DNA of 62,294 bases, taken from positions 1 to 62,294 of the forward strand of contig JAKSTP010000012.1 in NCBI GenBank assembly GCA_024402505.1, given 5' to 3'. This document shows, piece after piece, positions 34,672 through 43,377 of this stretch. The number at the start of each line of letters is the position of its first letter. The first letter of the stretch is position 1. The DNA is from Treponema sp. (GTDB lineage Bacteria > Spirochaetota > Spirochaetia > Treponematales > Treponemataceae). The notes below the pieces were generated by a model. The model saw only the letters and a list, made by a program, of their open reading frames with translations. It made no database searches and was not told the DNA's origin. The position numbers were made by a program, and so were the translations under genes.

Positions 34672-35421
34672 TTAGCAGCCCATACCACCGTCTACGCCAA
34701 GTACCTGACCAGTAACGTATGTTGACATGTCACTACCCAAGAACAGAGCGGCGTTGGCAATGTCTTCTGGTTTTCCGCCACGTTTAAGTGGAACAGAATC
34801 AATCATTGATTTTACCAGATCTTCTTTAAGAACTGCTGTCATGTCAGTTTCAATGAAACCTGGTGCAATACAGTTTACGCGGATTCCACGGCTTCCAACT
34901 TCTTTTGCCAGTGATTTACTGTAGGCAATCAATCCACCTTTAGATGCAGCGTAGTTTACCTGGCCACCCTGTCCGTGAACACCAACAATTGAACTCATGT
35001 TGATGATTGATCCACCGCGTTTTGCTCTGAGCATTGCGTTAGAAACAATCTGAGTAATTACAAAAGAACCTGTAAGATTTACATTCAAAACATCCTGCCA
35101 GTCTTCCATTTTCATGCGGAAAGAAAGACCGTCTCGGGTAATACCGGCATTATTTACCAGAATGTCAAATGAACCGGCTTCTGTTACAGCAGCAGTAATA
35201 ACTTCTGTAAGCTGAGCAGCATCACCTACGTTTGCACAGATTTCGTGAAATTTAGTTCCTTTTGATTCAGCCAAAGCTTCCAGTTCAGCCTTAGCACTGC
35301 TAGGTTTTGAACAAAGGCCCCAAACTTCAGCGCCTTCATTCAAATATTTTTCTACGATAGCACGACCAATACCACGGCTTGAACCAGTAACCAGTGCTTT
35401 TTTATTTTCCAACAAAGCCAT
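34672..35421 (-). CDS. fabG: 3-oxoacyl-ACP reductase FabG
   Basis: A 249-residue short-chain dehydrogenase. The nucleotide site GSSRGIGRAIVE is near residue 14, NNAGITRDG near residue 88, the catalytic Ser is in INMSSIVG, and the Tyr-Lys pair in NYAASKGG near residue 155. It reduces 3-oxoacyl-ACP with NADPH. It sits between fabD (35-bp gap) and fabF in the same direction. Confidence 0.95.
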   Translation of the reverse strand: MALLENKKALVTGSSRGIGRAIVEKYLNEGAEVWGLCSKPSSAKAELEALAESKGTKFHEICANVGDAAQLTEVITAAVTEAGSFDILVNNAGITRDGLSFRMKMEDWQDVLNVNLTGSFVITQIVSNAMLRAKRGGSIINMSSIVGVHGQGGQVNYAASKGGLIAYSKSLAKEVGSRGIRVNCIAPGFIETDMTAVLKEDLVKSMIDSVPLKRGGKPEDIANAALFLGSDMSTYVTGQVLGVDGGMGC

Positions 35422-35456
35422 TTTTTTACCCCTATTTTTCGGAATGACAGTCTGAT

Positions 35457-36413
35457 TTATGCGTTAACACCGTTGATTGTGTCAACGTTGTTTACAGAAG
35501 CACATTTTCTTGTTTCTGCGTATGGTGTTTTTCCCCAAAGTCCTGCAAGAACTGATCCAACACCTGGTTCCAGAAGTGACCATTCTTCGCCACTTTCGTC
35601 CATAAGTTTTGCAAGAACTGCTTCTTCGTCTGTCCAGCGAACCGGATTTGTAAGATGAAGAACAGCGTCTTTTTTGATTTCTTCCCCGCTTGTTGCCTGT
35701 TTACCAGTTACATTTGAGAAAAGTGTGATTTTTGGATCGTTGAATGTAACATCAGCAATGGCTTTTTCAAAATTGTCGGCGGCTTCCTGCATAAGAGGGC
35801 TGTGGAAAGGACCTGCAACTGCAAGGCGGAGAGCACGGCGGGCACCTGCTTCTTTTGCAGCGGCTTCAACTTTTTCAAGGGCGTCAAATGTTCCACTTAC
35901 TACAGTCTGAACACTTGAGTTCATATTTGCAGCGTAAGCGTTTTCAATTCCGCTTGTAATTTCAATTACTTTCTCTGGTGGAAGACCAAGAACGGCTGTC
36001 ATTCCAGGAGCGTGACCAGCATTGGCGGCTGCGATTTTTTCACAAACTTCCTGCATGATTTTTCCGCGAACCTGAACTACCTTGATTACGTCTTCAAAAG
36101 AAAGAACTCCGCTGGCATAAAGAGCTGGGAATTCACCAAGACTGAATCCCATGGCTGCAGAAGGTGTAATACCTTTTGTTTCAAGGGCTTTCATTACGGC
36201 AATAGAGGCTGCAGTAATTGCGAGCTGACTGTTGTCACTTCTGCTAAGTTCTGCCTGTTCTGTTTCCCACAAAAGTTTTGGCATATCAACACCTGTAATG
36301 GCAGAAATGTCATCAATTACTTTTCGGCTTTCTGGGAAAGCTTCACAAACGTCTTTAATCATGCCGGGTACCTGAGCTCCCTGACCCGGAAACAAGAATG
36401 CGTATTTCATCAC
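35457..36413 (-). CDS. fabD: Malonyl-CoA:ACP transacylase FabD
   Basis: A 318-residue acyltransferase. The active serine is in GFSLGEFPAL near residue 93; the usual GHSLGE has Phe in place of the first His. The second catalytic His is in GPFHSPLMQEA near residue 205, and FPGQGAQ is at the N-terminus. It loads malonyl groups on ACP. First gene of the fab run, with a GAGG ribosome site. No acpP, fabH or enoyl reductase gene is in the window. Confidence 0.93.
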   Translation of the reverse strand: MMKYAFLFPGQGAQVPGMIKDVCEAFPESRKVIDDISAITGVDMPKLLWETEQAELSRSDNSQLAITAASIAVMKALETKGITPSAAMGFSLGEFPALYASGVLSFEDVIKVVQVRGKIMQEVCEKIAAANAGHAPGMTAVLGLPPEKVIEITSGIENAYAANMNSSVQTVVSGTFDALEKVEAAAKEAGARRALRLAVAGPFHSPLMQEAADNFEKAIADVTFNDPKITLFSNVTGKQATSGEEIKKDAVLHLTNPVRWTDEEAVLAKLMDESGEEWSLLEPGVGSVLAGLWGKTPYAETRKCASVNNVDTINGVNA

Positions 36414-36509
36414 AACCTCGCAATATTCTTAATTCAATTTTCAAAATGACAGATTTTTAAATTTTGTCATTTATACTTTTATTTTAACAGATTTCCCTTT
36501 TTTGTCAAT

Positions 36510-36629
36510 GATAAAAACAACCTGAATGGTTGTTTGTGACAGCGTATGCGCAAGAAGCAAACTTCCGAAGGAAGTTTACCTTTTACCTGATAAAAACAGC
36601 CTGAATGGCTGTTTGTGACAGCGTATGCG
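36510..36629. repeat. Two copies of a 41-bp hairpin repeat
   Basis: Copies at 36510-36550 and 36589-36629 read GATAAAAACA-RCC-TGAAT-GGY-TGTTTGTGACAGCGTATGCG. The first has ACC/GGT and the second GCC/GGC, so the only difference is a compensatory pair inside the stem. Between them lies another hairpin (AAACTTCC/GGAAGTTT). Downstream (36650-36675) is the widespread repeat TCATCCTGAGCG...GGATC. Confidence 0.8.
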
Positions 36630-36701
36630 TCTTGAGCTAAAATGCAATTGTCATCCTGAGCGTAGTCGAAGGATCTTTTAGCTAGAACAGTACTAGCCCG
36701 G

Positions 36702-36918
36702 GCATTAAAAAGTGATCCCAAGACTGTACTTCCGCGCATGAAAAACATTACCAGTCAGCCAGTGGCTGTCGAAAACTGCTAGATATCGTCGCTACGCGCG
36801 TAGGCCGGCAAGGAAACTATGTTCCGGCCTACGAGCGTTTTTCGCAGCCCCTGTCTTCCTTCCCGTATTTTTCATGGCAACTCACTCCCTAAGGGGCCCA
36901 CTTTTGAATGCACGAACT
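36702..36918. repeat. 217-bp palindromic element, copy 1
   Basis: The ends are inverted repeats: GCATTAAAAAGTG (36702-36714) with CACTTTTGAATGC (36899-36911). Inside are nested inverted repeats, CATGAAAAA (36738-36746) with TTTTTCATG (36868-36876), and a central stem GTAGGCCGG with CCGGCCTAC around an AAGGAAACTATGTT loop. No open reading frame is credible. A nearly identical copy begins at 37009. Confidence 0.85.
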
Positions 36919-37008
36919 TCACTTTCAAAGTGCCCCCCAACACAACCTCTGCGGAGTCCGTAGGACGTAGCAAATCCGTGTGACAACATAAAATAAAACT
37001 ACCGCGGT
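36919..37008. repeat. Spacer between the two 217-bp elements, with a short repeat
   Basis: This 90-bp spacer contains a small palindrome (CACTTTCAAAGTG, 36921-36933) and a unit (GCGGAGTCCGTAGGACGTAG and AAATCCGTGTGAC, 36951-36983) shared with the large stem at 34509-34610. Confidence 0.65.
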
Positions 37009-37225
37009 GCATTAAAAAGCGTATTCCAAGACTGTACTTCCACGCATGAAAAACACTACCAGTCAGCCAGTGGCTGTCGAAAACTGCTAGATATCGTCGC
37101 TACGCGCGTAGGCCGGCAAGGAAACTATGTTCCGGCCTACGAGCGTTTTTCGCAGCCCCTGTCTTCCTTCCCGTATTTTTCATGGCAACTTACTTCCTAA
37201 GCGTCCCACTTTTTACTGCGCGAAC
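37009..37225. repeat. 217-bp palindromic element, copy 2
   Basis: Direct repeat of the element at 36702, offset about 308 bp. It is identical over most of the central 130 bp, with changes concentrated near the ends (AAAAAGCGTATTCC at left; GCGTCCCACTTTTTACTGC at right), so the ends still pair. It stops 5 bp from the pseudouridine synthase stop codon. Together with copy 1 and the short repeats it fills the gene-free 36414-37229. Confidence 0.85.
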
Positions 37226-37229
37226 AGGC

Positions 37230-37976
37230 TTACAGTTCTGGGGAGATGCCGAAGATTTTTTCCAGCTGGTTTCGGGTAGCTTCCATATCTTTTGGGAAAG
37301 GAGCCTTGAATGTTACTTTTTCCCCGGTTTTTGGATGTGTAAACTCAATCTGGTAGGCGTGGAGAGCCAGTCGTGAAAGGAGCGGCCGCTCTGCTTTATC
37401 ATCGCCGTTCCACTTGCGCTTAATTTCCGAAAGGCGAACCGGCTTCTGGTTTCCGCTGTAAAGAGGATCGCAGACAATTGAAATCTTGTTGGCCTGAAGG
37501 TGTACACGAATCTGGTGGGTGCGTCCTGTTTTTGGCTCACATTTTATCCAGGAGTAAGGTCCCACATTTCCTACGTGGGTAAAATAGGTTACGGAAGGTT
37601 TTCCAAGGCGTTTGTCCACAACAGTGCGATGGCGTGCATCTCCGTCGGGAAGCAGCGGCGATTTTTCTTCCAGCTGATCCCACATTGGATGTCCGTAAAC
37701 AAGGGCGTAATAAGTTTTCTGCACTTCCCTTTTTTCAAACTGCATTGAAAGATTTTTATGGGCTTCCTCATTGCGGGCGTAAATGATGATGCCGGAAGTA
37801 TCCTTGTCGATGCGGTGAACGGCAAAAAGGCGGCCAAATTCTTTTTCGGCAAGCAGATCCAGGCGAGGTGCAGTTTCATCATAACGGTCTGCAGCAATCA
37901 AAAGGCCTGAACTTTTGTTCAAAACCACAATATCATCATCAGAATAAACAACAGAAAAAAGCGATTCTTTTGCCAT
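37230..37976 (-). CDS. RluA-family 23S rRNA/tRNA pseudouridine synthase
   Basis: A 248-residue protein. The catalytic aspartate is in VHRIDKDTSGIIIYA near residue 66; the family motifs KTYYALVYG, GRTHQIRVH and HAYQIEFTHP follow. It isomerises uridine to pseudouridine; the exact target base is not clear. It lacks the N-terminal S4 domain of RluD/RluC. Start ATG at 37976 was chosen because GGAG lies 6 nt upstream; a TTG at 37988 contains that site. Confidence 0.9.
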   Translation of the reverse strand: MAKESLFSVVYSDDDIVVLNKSSGLLIAADRYDETAPRLDLLAEKEFGRLFAVHRIDKDTSGIIIYARNEEAHKNLSMQFEKREVQKTYYALVYGHPMWDQLEEKSPLLPDGDARHRTVVDKRLGKPSVTYFTHVGNVGPYSWIKCEPKTGRTHQIRVHLQANKISIVCDPLYSGNQKPVRLSEIKRKWNGDDKAERPLLSRLALHAYQIEFTHPKTGEKVTFKAPFPKDMEATRNQLEKIFGISPEL

Positions 37977-38000
37977 ATAAATCTCCAAAATTATTGCCCG

Positions 38001-39326
38001 CTAGGCCCACAGGAACCACAGCAGGATTGCAGCAGCAGCGGTTGTAATCAATGTGAAAGGAGCACTGATTTTCAAAAAACCGCCAAAGTTGATTGGTTTT
38101 CCTTCTTTTTTCAGAATGCCCATAGCCACAATATTTGCAGAGGCCCCGAAAGGTGTAAGGTTTCCACCAAGGCAGGATCCTACCAGAAGTGCAAACATCA
38201 GAAGTTCCTTGTTGATTCCCATTCCGGCAGCAAGTGAACCTGCCACAGGTAGCATTACAATAATGTAAGGAACATTATCTACAAAGCCTGAAATCAATAC
38301 AGAGAAAAGCAGAATCAAAAGGAAGCCTAAGAATTTGCTGCCACCAGTTACATTTTTTAAGAACAGTGCAAAATCTTCCAGAAGACCAACTTCACTTACA
38401 GCCCCTACAACTACGAAAATGCCGATCAAAAAGAAGATGGTTTCCCAGTCCAGTTCAGTAACCAGAGTTTTTACTTCACCAAAAGATTTTTTCTGGTTAA
38501 AGCGGTACCACAAAAGGCCAATGAGTCCCAGTGCCATAACAAGACAGCCCGAAGAATAGTTCAATCCGTCGCTGAAGAAAGAAAGAATAGCCAGTCCCAG
38601 AATCATGGCAATAAGAAGGCAGAATGGAATCCAGGAAATAACAGGCTCCCTGTCAACCTGAGCTTTATCCTTGTAAGAATGGAAGAACACGTAGAAGAAA
38701 ATACACCCTGCAATCATACCGGCCTGAACAATCCAGAAGATAGACATTTTTCCCTGGTGAAAGAAAAAGTCGTTGAAATTGTAGCCTGAGTAAGATGCAA
38801 AAATCATGCTTGGAGGATCACCTACCAAAGTGGCAGTTCCCTCCAGGTTTGACATAACGGCAAGACCTATCATAAAAGGAATTGGATTGATATTCAGTTT
38901 TTTGGAAAGTGCAAGGGCGATTGGTGCCATTACCAGAACTGTAGCAACATTTTCTACAAAGATGGAAATAATTCCTGTCATGGCAAGAATCAGGACGATG
39001 GCAATACCGGCGTTTTTTGAAGAAGAAACCATTACATCGGCAATGCGGGCAGGCGCACCTGAATAAAGGAAAAGAGCCGCAATGGTCATACTGCCAACGT
39101 AAATCATGAGAACGTTCCAGTTGATCAGCTCACCTAAAGAATGGAGAACCGGGTAGAAGCGTTCAGCAGCAGAACCAGTGGTAAAGATCTGTCCGGGGAA
39201 AATCATTCCCAGAACAAGAATCAAAACAGCAGCAGAAGAAGTAAAAATAACTTTCTTGTCTTGAAAGATGATTACCAGAAGGTACATCAAAACGGCAAGA
39301 GCCAGAATAATCCATTTAAGTTCCAT
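38001..39326 (-). CDS. ArsB/NhaD-type ion transporter
   Basis: A 441-residue polytopic membrane protein with 11-12 hydrophobic segments. The pattern IFVENVATVLVMAPIALALS, a second half repeat (ISGFVDNVPYIIVMLP), and GSCLGGNLTPFGASANIVAM are typical of the ion transporter superfamily containing ArsB, NhaD and SLC13 carriers. The two FVxNV/DNVP signatures bind the substrate in inverted repeats. The ion (Na+/H+, arsenite or an organic anion) cannot be told from sequence; no arsenic genes are nearby. It lies 24 bp upstream of the pseudouridine synthase on the same strand. Confidence 0.85.
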   Translation of the reverse strand: MELKWIILALAVLMYLLVIIFQDKKVIFTSSAAVLILVLGMIFPGQIFTTGSAAERFYPVLHSLGELINWNVLMIYVGSMTIAALFLYSGAPARIADVMVSSSKNAGIAIVLILAMTGIISIFVENVATVLVMAPIALALSKKLNINPIPFMIGLAVMSNLEGTATLVGDPPSMIFASYSGYNFNDFFFHQGKMSIFWIVQAGMIAGCIFFYVFFHSYKDKAQVDREPVISWIPFCLLIAMILGLAILSFFSDGLNYSSGCLVMALGLIGLLWYRFNQKKSFGEVKTLVTELDWETIFFLIGIFVVVGAVSEVGLLEDFALFLKNVTGGSKFLGFLLILLFSVLISGFVDNVPYIIVMLPVAGSLAAGMGINKELLMFALLVGSCLGGNLTPFGASANIVAMGILKKEGKPINFGGFLKISAPFTLITTAAAAILLWFLWA

Positions 39327-39365
39327 ATTAATAATATAGAAAAAAAATGGATTATGGACAAGATT

Positions 39366-39983
39366 TTACATTACAAAGCTCAGTTTATAGCCAATGCCGG
39401 CTGTTACACCACGCAGGTTACGAACTTTGCTGGAATCAGAAGTTGCAATCAGCGGAAGACCTACCTGGGCATAAAATCCGTTTCGCATTGCAGAACGACC
39501 CCATGCAAAGTTTACGCGAATATTCAGATTTAAACGCATAAGATCATTTATAAGATCATCATCGTTTACGGCAGTTGCAGTTCCCTTTCCAATCTTTACC
39601 GATTCAGGAGCAAATTCACCAAATTCAAACTGTGGATAAAGCAGAAGCTGAGAAAAGAAAGACTTCAAATCACTTTTAAAAGTGTAGCCCACTGCAGGAC
39701 CAACTGTGATGTATTTTGAATAACCGGTGTATTCAATATCAGTATTTCTGATTTTACTTTCGTTTTCACCTACATTAAATGTGGCTATGGCTCCGGCTGT
39801 AAATCCATTTGCAAAAACGCAGTCCAGTTCAGCACCCAGATCAAAGTGCACTTCATCTTCTTCAACATCACGGCTCTGGTAAGATGCACCATCAACGCCA
39901 AGTGTAAAAGAGGTTACAATCCCATCAGCAAACATAAAGGCAGTGCCAAGGGACAAAAGAATCAAAGTAATCAATTTTTTCAT
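39366..39983 (-). CDS. Small predicted outer-membrane beta-barrel protein
   Basis: A 205-residue exported protein. The signal peptide MKKLITLILLSLGTAFMFAD is followed by alternating hydrophobic/polar strands (FTLGVDGASYQSR, TAGAIATFNVGE, YITVGPAVGYTFK, NGFYAQVGLPLIA) ending in aromatic KLSFVM. This resembles an eight-strand barrel of the OmpX/porin-like type. No ligand can be inferred. The upstream 40001-40006 has ATTATA, i.e. a -10 box on the minus strand. Confidence 0.75.
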   Translation of the reverse strand: MKKLITLILLSLGTAFMFADGIVTSFTLGVDGASYQSRDVEEDEVHFDLGAELDCVFANGFTAGAIATFNVGENESKIRNTDIEYTGYSKYITVGPAVGYTFKSDLKSFFSQLLLYPQFEFGEFAPESVKIGKGTATAVNDDDLINDLMRLNLNIRVNFAWGRSAMRNGFYAQVGLPLIATSDSSKVRNLRGVTAGIGYKLSFVM

Positions 39984-40118
39984 AAAATCACCTCACTCCT
40001 ATTATAACAACTTTTTTCAAAAAAAGTTAATTCTCTTGACAACTGACAATTCACCCCCTAAAATTTACAAAATCATCTAATATAATAAGTAGAAATAATC
40101 ATTTCTTTGGAGTCATAA

Positions 40119-41756
40119 ATGCCGGTTACAGACCTTCTTGTACGCAATCACAAACTTTACGGTGATGAAATTGCACTTGTAGAGCTTAATCCTACCATGC
40201 CTGAAACAAAACGAACCATCTGGAAAGAATTCGATCTTGTTCAGTCAACCAATCCACGACCATACCGCCGGGAAATCACCTGGGCTATTTTTGATGAAAA
40301 AGCCAACCGGGTTGCAAACATGCTTCTGGACCGTGGCATCAAGAAAGGTGACCGAGTTGCCATCCTTATGATGAACTGCCTTGAATGGCTTCCAATCTAT
40401 TTTGGTATTCTGAAAACCGGTGCCATTGCCGTGCCTTTCAATTTCCGTTTTTCTGCAGATGAAATTGAATACTGTGCCGACCTTGCCCAGATTCACATTC
40501 TGTTCTTTGGACCTGAATTTATTGGCCGCATTGAAACTATAGAAGAAAAATTGAACAAGGGCCGCCTGCTTTTTTACGTTGGTGACGGCTGTCCTTCTTT
40601 TGCCGAAAGCTATCATTCACTGGTTGCCGACTGCTCAAGTTTGCCACCTGATATTCCACTTAAAGAAAGTGATGATGCTGCCATTTACTTCTCATCTGGA
40701 ACAACAGGATTCCCTAAGGCCATTCTGCACAATCACGAAAGTCTTTCACAGGCTGCCGAAATGGAAATGCGCCATCACCTTACAGGCCGTGACGACTGCT
40801 TCCTTTGTATCCCACCCCTCTACCACACCGGAGCCAAATTCCACTGGATGGGAAGCCTTTGTGCCGGTAGCCGTGCCGTACTTTTAAAAGGAACAACTCC
40901 TGAAATCATTCTGGACGCTGTTTCAAAAGAAAAATGTACTCTGGTATGGCTCCTTGTTCCTTGGGCTCAGGATATTCTTGATGCTCTGGACCGAGGCGAT
41001 CTTAAAATTGAAGATTACGAACTTTCACAGTGGCGACTCATGCACATTGGAGCACAGCCTGTTCCACCTTCACTTATCCGTCACTGGAAGGATTACTTCC
41101 CTAACCACCTTTACGATACAAACTATGGACTTTCGGAAAGTACAGGTCCTGGATGTGTTCACCTGGGCGTAGAAAATATCCATAAAGTTGGTGCTATTGG
41201 AGTGCCTGGCTACAACTGGGAATGTAAAATTATTGATGAAAACGGTGATCCTGTTAAAAACCAGGGTGATGTTGGTGAACTTTGTGTAAAAGGACCTGGC
41301 GTTATGACCTGCTACTACAACGATCCTAAAGCAACTGCTGAAGTTCTTGTAGACGGCTGGCTAAAAACCGGTGACATGGCAAAACAGGATGAAGACGGAT
41401 TCTACTTCCTGGTTGACCGCAAAAAGGATGTTATTGTTTCTGGAGGCGAAAACATCTACCCTGTTCAGATTGAAGATTTCCTTCGCAAAAACAACAAGAT
41501 TAAAGATGTTGCCGTAATCGGTCTTCCAGACAAACGTCTTGGAGAAATCACAGGGGCCATTATCAGTATTAAGGAAGGCATGACCTGTACAGAAGATGAA
41601 ATCAACGAATTCTGCGCAGAACTGCCACGCTACAAACGGCCAAAGAAAATCATCTTTGCTGAAGTACCACGTAACGCCACCGGAAAAATTGAAAAACCAG
41701 CTCTCCGCAAAAAATACGGCGCCGACAAGCTGGTTGAACAACAAAATCTTGGTTAA
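40119..41756 (+). CDS. AMP-forming acyl-CoA synthetase/ligase
   Basis: A 545-residue member of the ANL superfamily. The P-loop-like motif YFSSGTTGFPKAILHNH is near residue 190, the adenylate motif TNYGLSESTGPG near residue 337, the hinge GWLKTGDMAKQDEDG, and the catalytic lysine in ATGKIEKPAL near residue 525. It activates a carboxylic acid as acyl-AMP and probably transfers it to CoA. Substrate unknown; medium-chain or aromatic acids are possible. GGAG precedes the ATG. It is the first gene of a three-gene run with two Na+-linked transporters, suggesting uptake and activation of an organic acid. Confidence 0.9.
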   Translation: MPVTDLLVRNHKLYGDEIALVELNPTMPETKRTIWKEFDLVQSTNPRPYRREITWAIFDEKANRVANMLLDRGIKKGDRVAILMMNCLEWLPIYFGILKTGAIAVPFNFRFSADEIEYCADLAQIHILFFGPEFIGRIETIEEKLNKGRLLFYVGDGCPSFAESYHSLVADCSSLPPDIPLKESDDAAIYFSSGTTGFPKAILHNHESLSQAAEMEMRHHLTGRDDCFLCIPPLYHTGAKFHWMGSLCAGSRAVLLKGTTPEIILDAVSKEKCTLVWLLVPWAQDILDALDRGDLKIEDYELSQWRLMHIGAQPVPPSLIRHWKDYFPNHLYDTNYGLSESTGPGCVHLGVENIHKVGAIGVPGYNWECKIIDENGDPVKNQGDVGELCVKGPGVMTCYYNDPKATAEVLVDGWLKTGDMAKQDEDGFYFLVDRKKDVIVSGGENIYPVQIEDFLRKNNKIKDVAVIGLPDKRLGEITGAIISIKEGMTCTEDEINEFCAELPRYKRPKKIIFAEVPRNATGKIEKPALRKKYGADKLVEQQNLG

Positions 41757-41804
41757 TTAAATTAGAGAGAGTTTTTATAAAAATTTTTACCTCGGAGTCT
41801 TAAA

Positions 41805-43352
41805 ATGATTAAGGTTCTTCTTTTGGTGTTGTATTTTGCAGTGCTTATCGCAATCGGTCTTTACTGCCGCAAAAATGCAACTGATGTTAACGGATTTGTT
41901 TTGGGCGGCCGCTCGGTTGGTCCATGGCTTACAGCTTTTGCCTACGGTACATCTTACTTTTCTGCCGTAGTATTTGTTGGTTACGCCGGTCAGTTTGGAT
42001 GGAAATACGGTATTTCTGCTACTTGGGCTGGTCTTGGTAACGCTGTAATCGGTTCTCTGCTGGCCTGGGTTATTCTTGGTCGCCGTACCCGCATTATGAC
42101 ACAGCACCTGGATTCTGCCACAATGCCTCAGTTCTTTGGTAAACGATTCAATTCACCTGCATTGAAAATCTTTGCATCTGTAATTATCTTTATCTTCCTT
42201 ATTCCATATACAGCTTCTTTGTACAACGGTCTTTCACGCCTCTTTGGAATGGCCTTTGATATTGACTACGCCTGGTGTATCATCCTTATGGCTGTTCTTA
42301 CTGCTGTTTACGTTATTGCAGGTGGTTACATGGCTACTGCTATCAACGACTTCATCCAGGGTATTATTATGCTGGTTGGTATTACAGTAGTTATCCTTGC
42401 CGTTCTTAAAGCAAAAGGCGGATTCATGGCAGCTCTTGATGGACTTGCCCGTGTTCAGGATCCACAGGTTTCTACAGCACCTGGAATCTTCGCCAGCTTC
42501 TTTGGACCAGATCCACTGAACCTTATGTTCGTTGTTCTCCTTACTTCTCTTGGTACATGGGGACTTCCACAGATGGTACAGAAGTTCTACGCCATTAAAA
42601 ACGAAGAATCAATCAAAAAAGGAACAATCATTTCTACAATCTTCGCTGTTGTAGTAGCCGGTGGATGTTACTTCCTTGGTGGATTCGGACGTCTCTTTAC
42701 AGAAGAACTTAATGTTGGTGCCAACGGTGTTCCAGCCGGCGGATACGATGCAATCATTCCAAAAATGCTTTCAACTTTGAGCCCTGTTCTTATTGCTCTG
42801 GTTGTAATCCTGGTTCTTTCTGCTTCAATGAGTACACTTTCATCACTGGTAATCGCTTCTTCATCAACTTTGACAATCGACTTCATTGGCGGTATCAAAA
42901 AAGATATGAGCGAAAAAGTTCAGGTTTTGATGATGCGTGCCTTTATCGTAGTATTCATTGCAATTTCTGCAGTTATCGCTTTGGTACAGTACAAATCTAA
43001 CGTTACATTCATTGCTCAGCTTATGGGTGTTTCTTGGGGTGCTTTGGCTGGTGCCTTCCTGGCTCCATTCCTTTACTCACTTTACTGGAAAAAAACTACA
43101 AAGGCTGCCTGTTATACAAGCTTCACTTTCGGTTCAGTTCTTCTGATTTTGAACATGCTGATCCGTCCAAAATTCCCTGTAATCATGCAGTCACCAATCA
43201 ACTGTGGTGTTATTGCAATGGTAGCCGGACTTGTAATTGTTCCAATCGTAAGTTTGTTTACACGAAAACCGGACGCTGCTCTTGTAGAAGAAACATTTGC
43301 CTGCTACGAAAAGAAAGTTCCTGTAACACAGAAAACTTCTTTGGAAGGCTAA
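41805..43352 (+). CDS. Sodium:solute symporter (SSS family)
   Basis: A 515-residue membrane protein with about 13 segments. The SSS hallmarks are FVLGGRSVGPWLTAFAYGTS near residue 30, GYAGQFGWKYGISATW near residue 59, and the Na2-site region ILVLSASMSTLSSLVIASSS near residue 340. It couples Na+ entry to uptake of a small solute. In context the solute may be the acid activated by the upstream ligase. GGAG precedes the ATG; 48-bp gap to the ligase. Confidence 0.92.
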   Translation: MIKVLLLVLYFAVLIAIGLYCRKNATDVNGFVLGGRSVGPWLTAFAYGTSYFSAVVFVGYAGQFGWKYGISATWAGLGNAVIGSLLAWVILGRRTRIMTQHLDSATMPQFFGKRFNSPALKIFASVIIFIFLIPYTASLYNGLSRLFGMAFDIDYAWCIILMAVLTAVYVIAGGYMATAINDFIQGIIMLVGITVVILAVLKAKGGFMAALDGLARVQDPQVSTAPGIFASFFGPDPLNLMFVVLLTSLGTWGLPQMVQKFYAIKNEESIKKGTIISTIFAVVVAGGCYFLGGFGRLFTEELNVGANGVPAGGYDAIIPKMLSTLSPVLIALVVILVLSASMSTLSSLVIASSSTLTIDFIGGIKKDMSEKVQVLMMRAFIVVFIAISAVIALVQYKSNVTFIAQLMGVSWGALAGAFLAPFLYSLYWKKTTKAACYTSFTFGSVLLILNMLIRPKFPVIMQSPINCGVIAMVAGLVIVPIVSLFTRKPDAALVEETFACYEKKVPVTQKTSLEG

Positions 43353-43377
43353 TTTTATAAAAAAAGGACGGGATTTT

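Noticed and set aside
36479..36748. 89-codon minus-strand frame in the repeat tract
   Set aside because: Its sequence (RSFDYAQDD and similar) is the chance translation of common extragenic repeats; it has no ribosome site and overlaps three repeat families.
36414..37229. Insertion sequence or phage remnant
   Set aside because: No transposase, integrase or recombinase-like frame is present; only palindromic repeats are seen.
39984..40118. Regulatory element between the barrel-like gene and the acyl-CoA ligase
   Set aside because: Possible -10 boxes exist on both strands (40001-40006 and 40081-40086) but matching -35 boxes are weak, so no feature was called.
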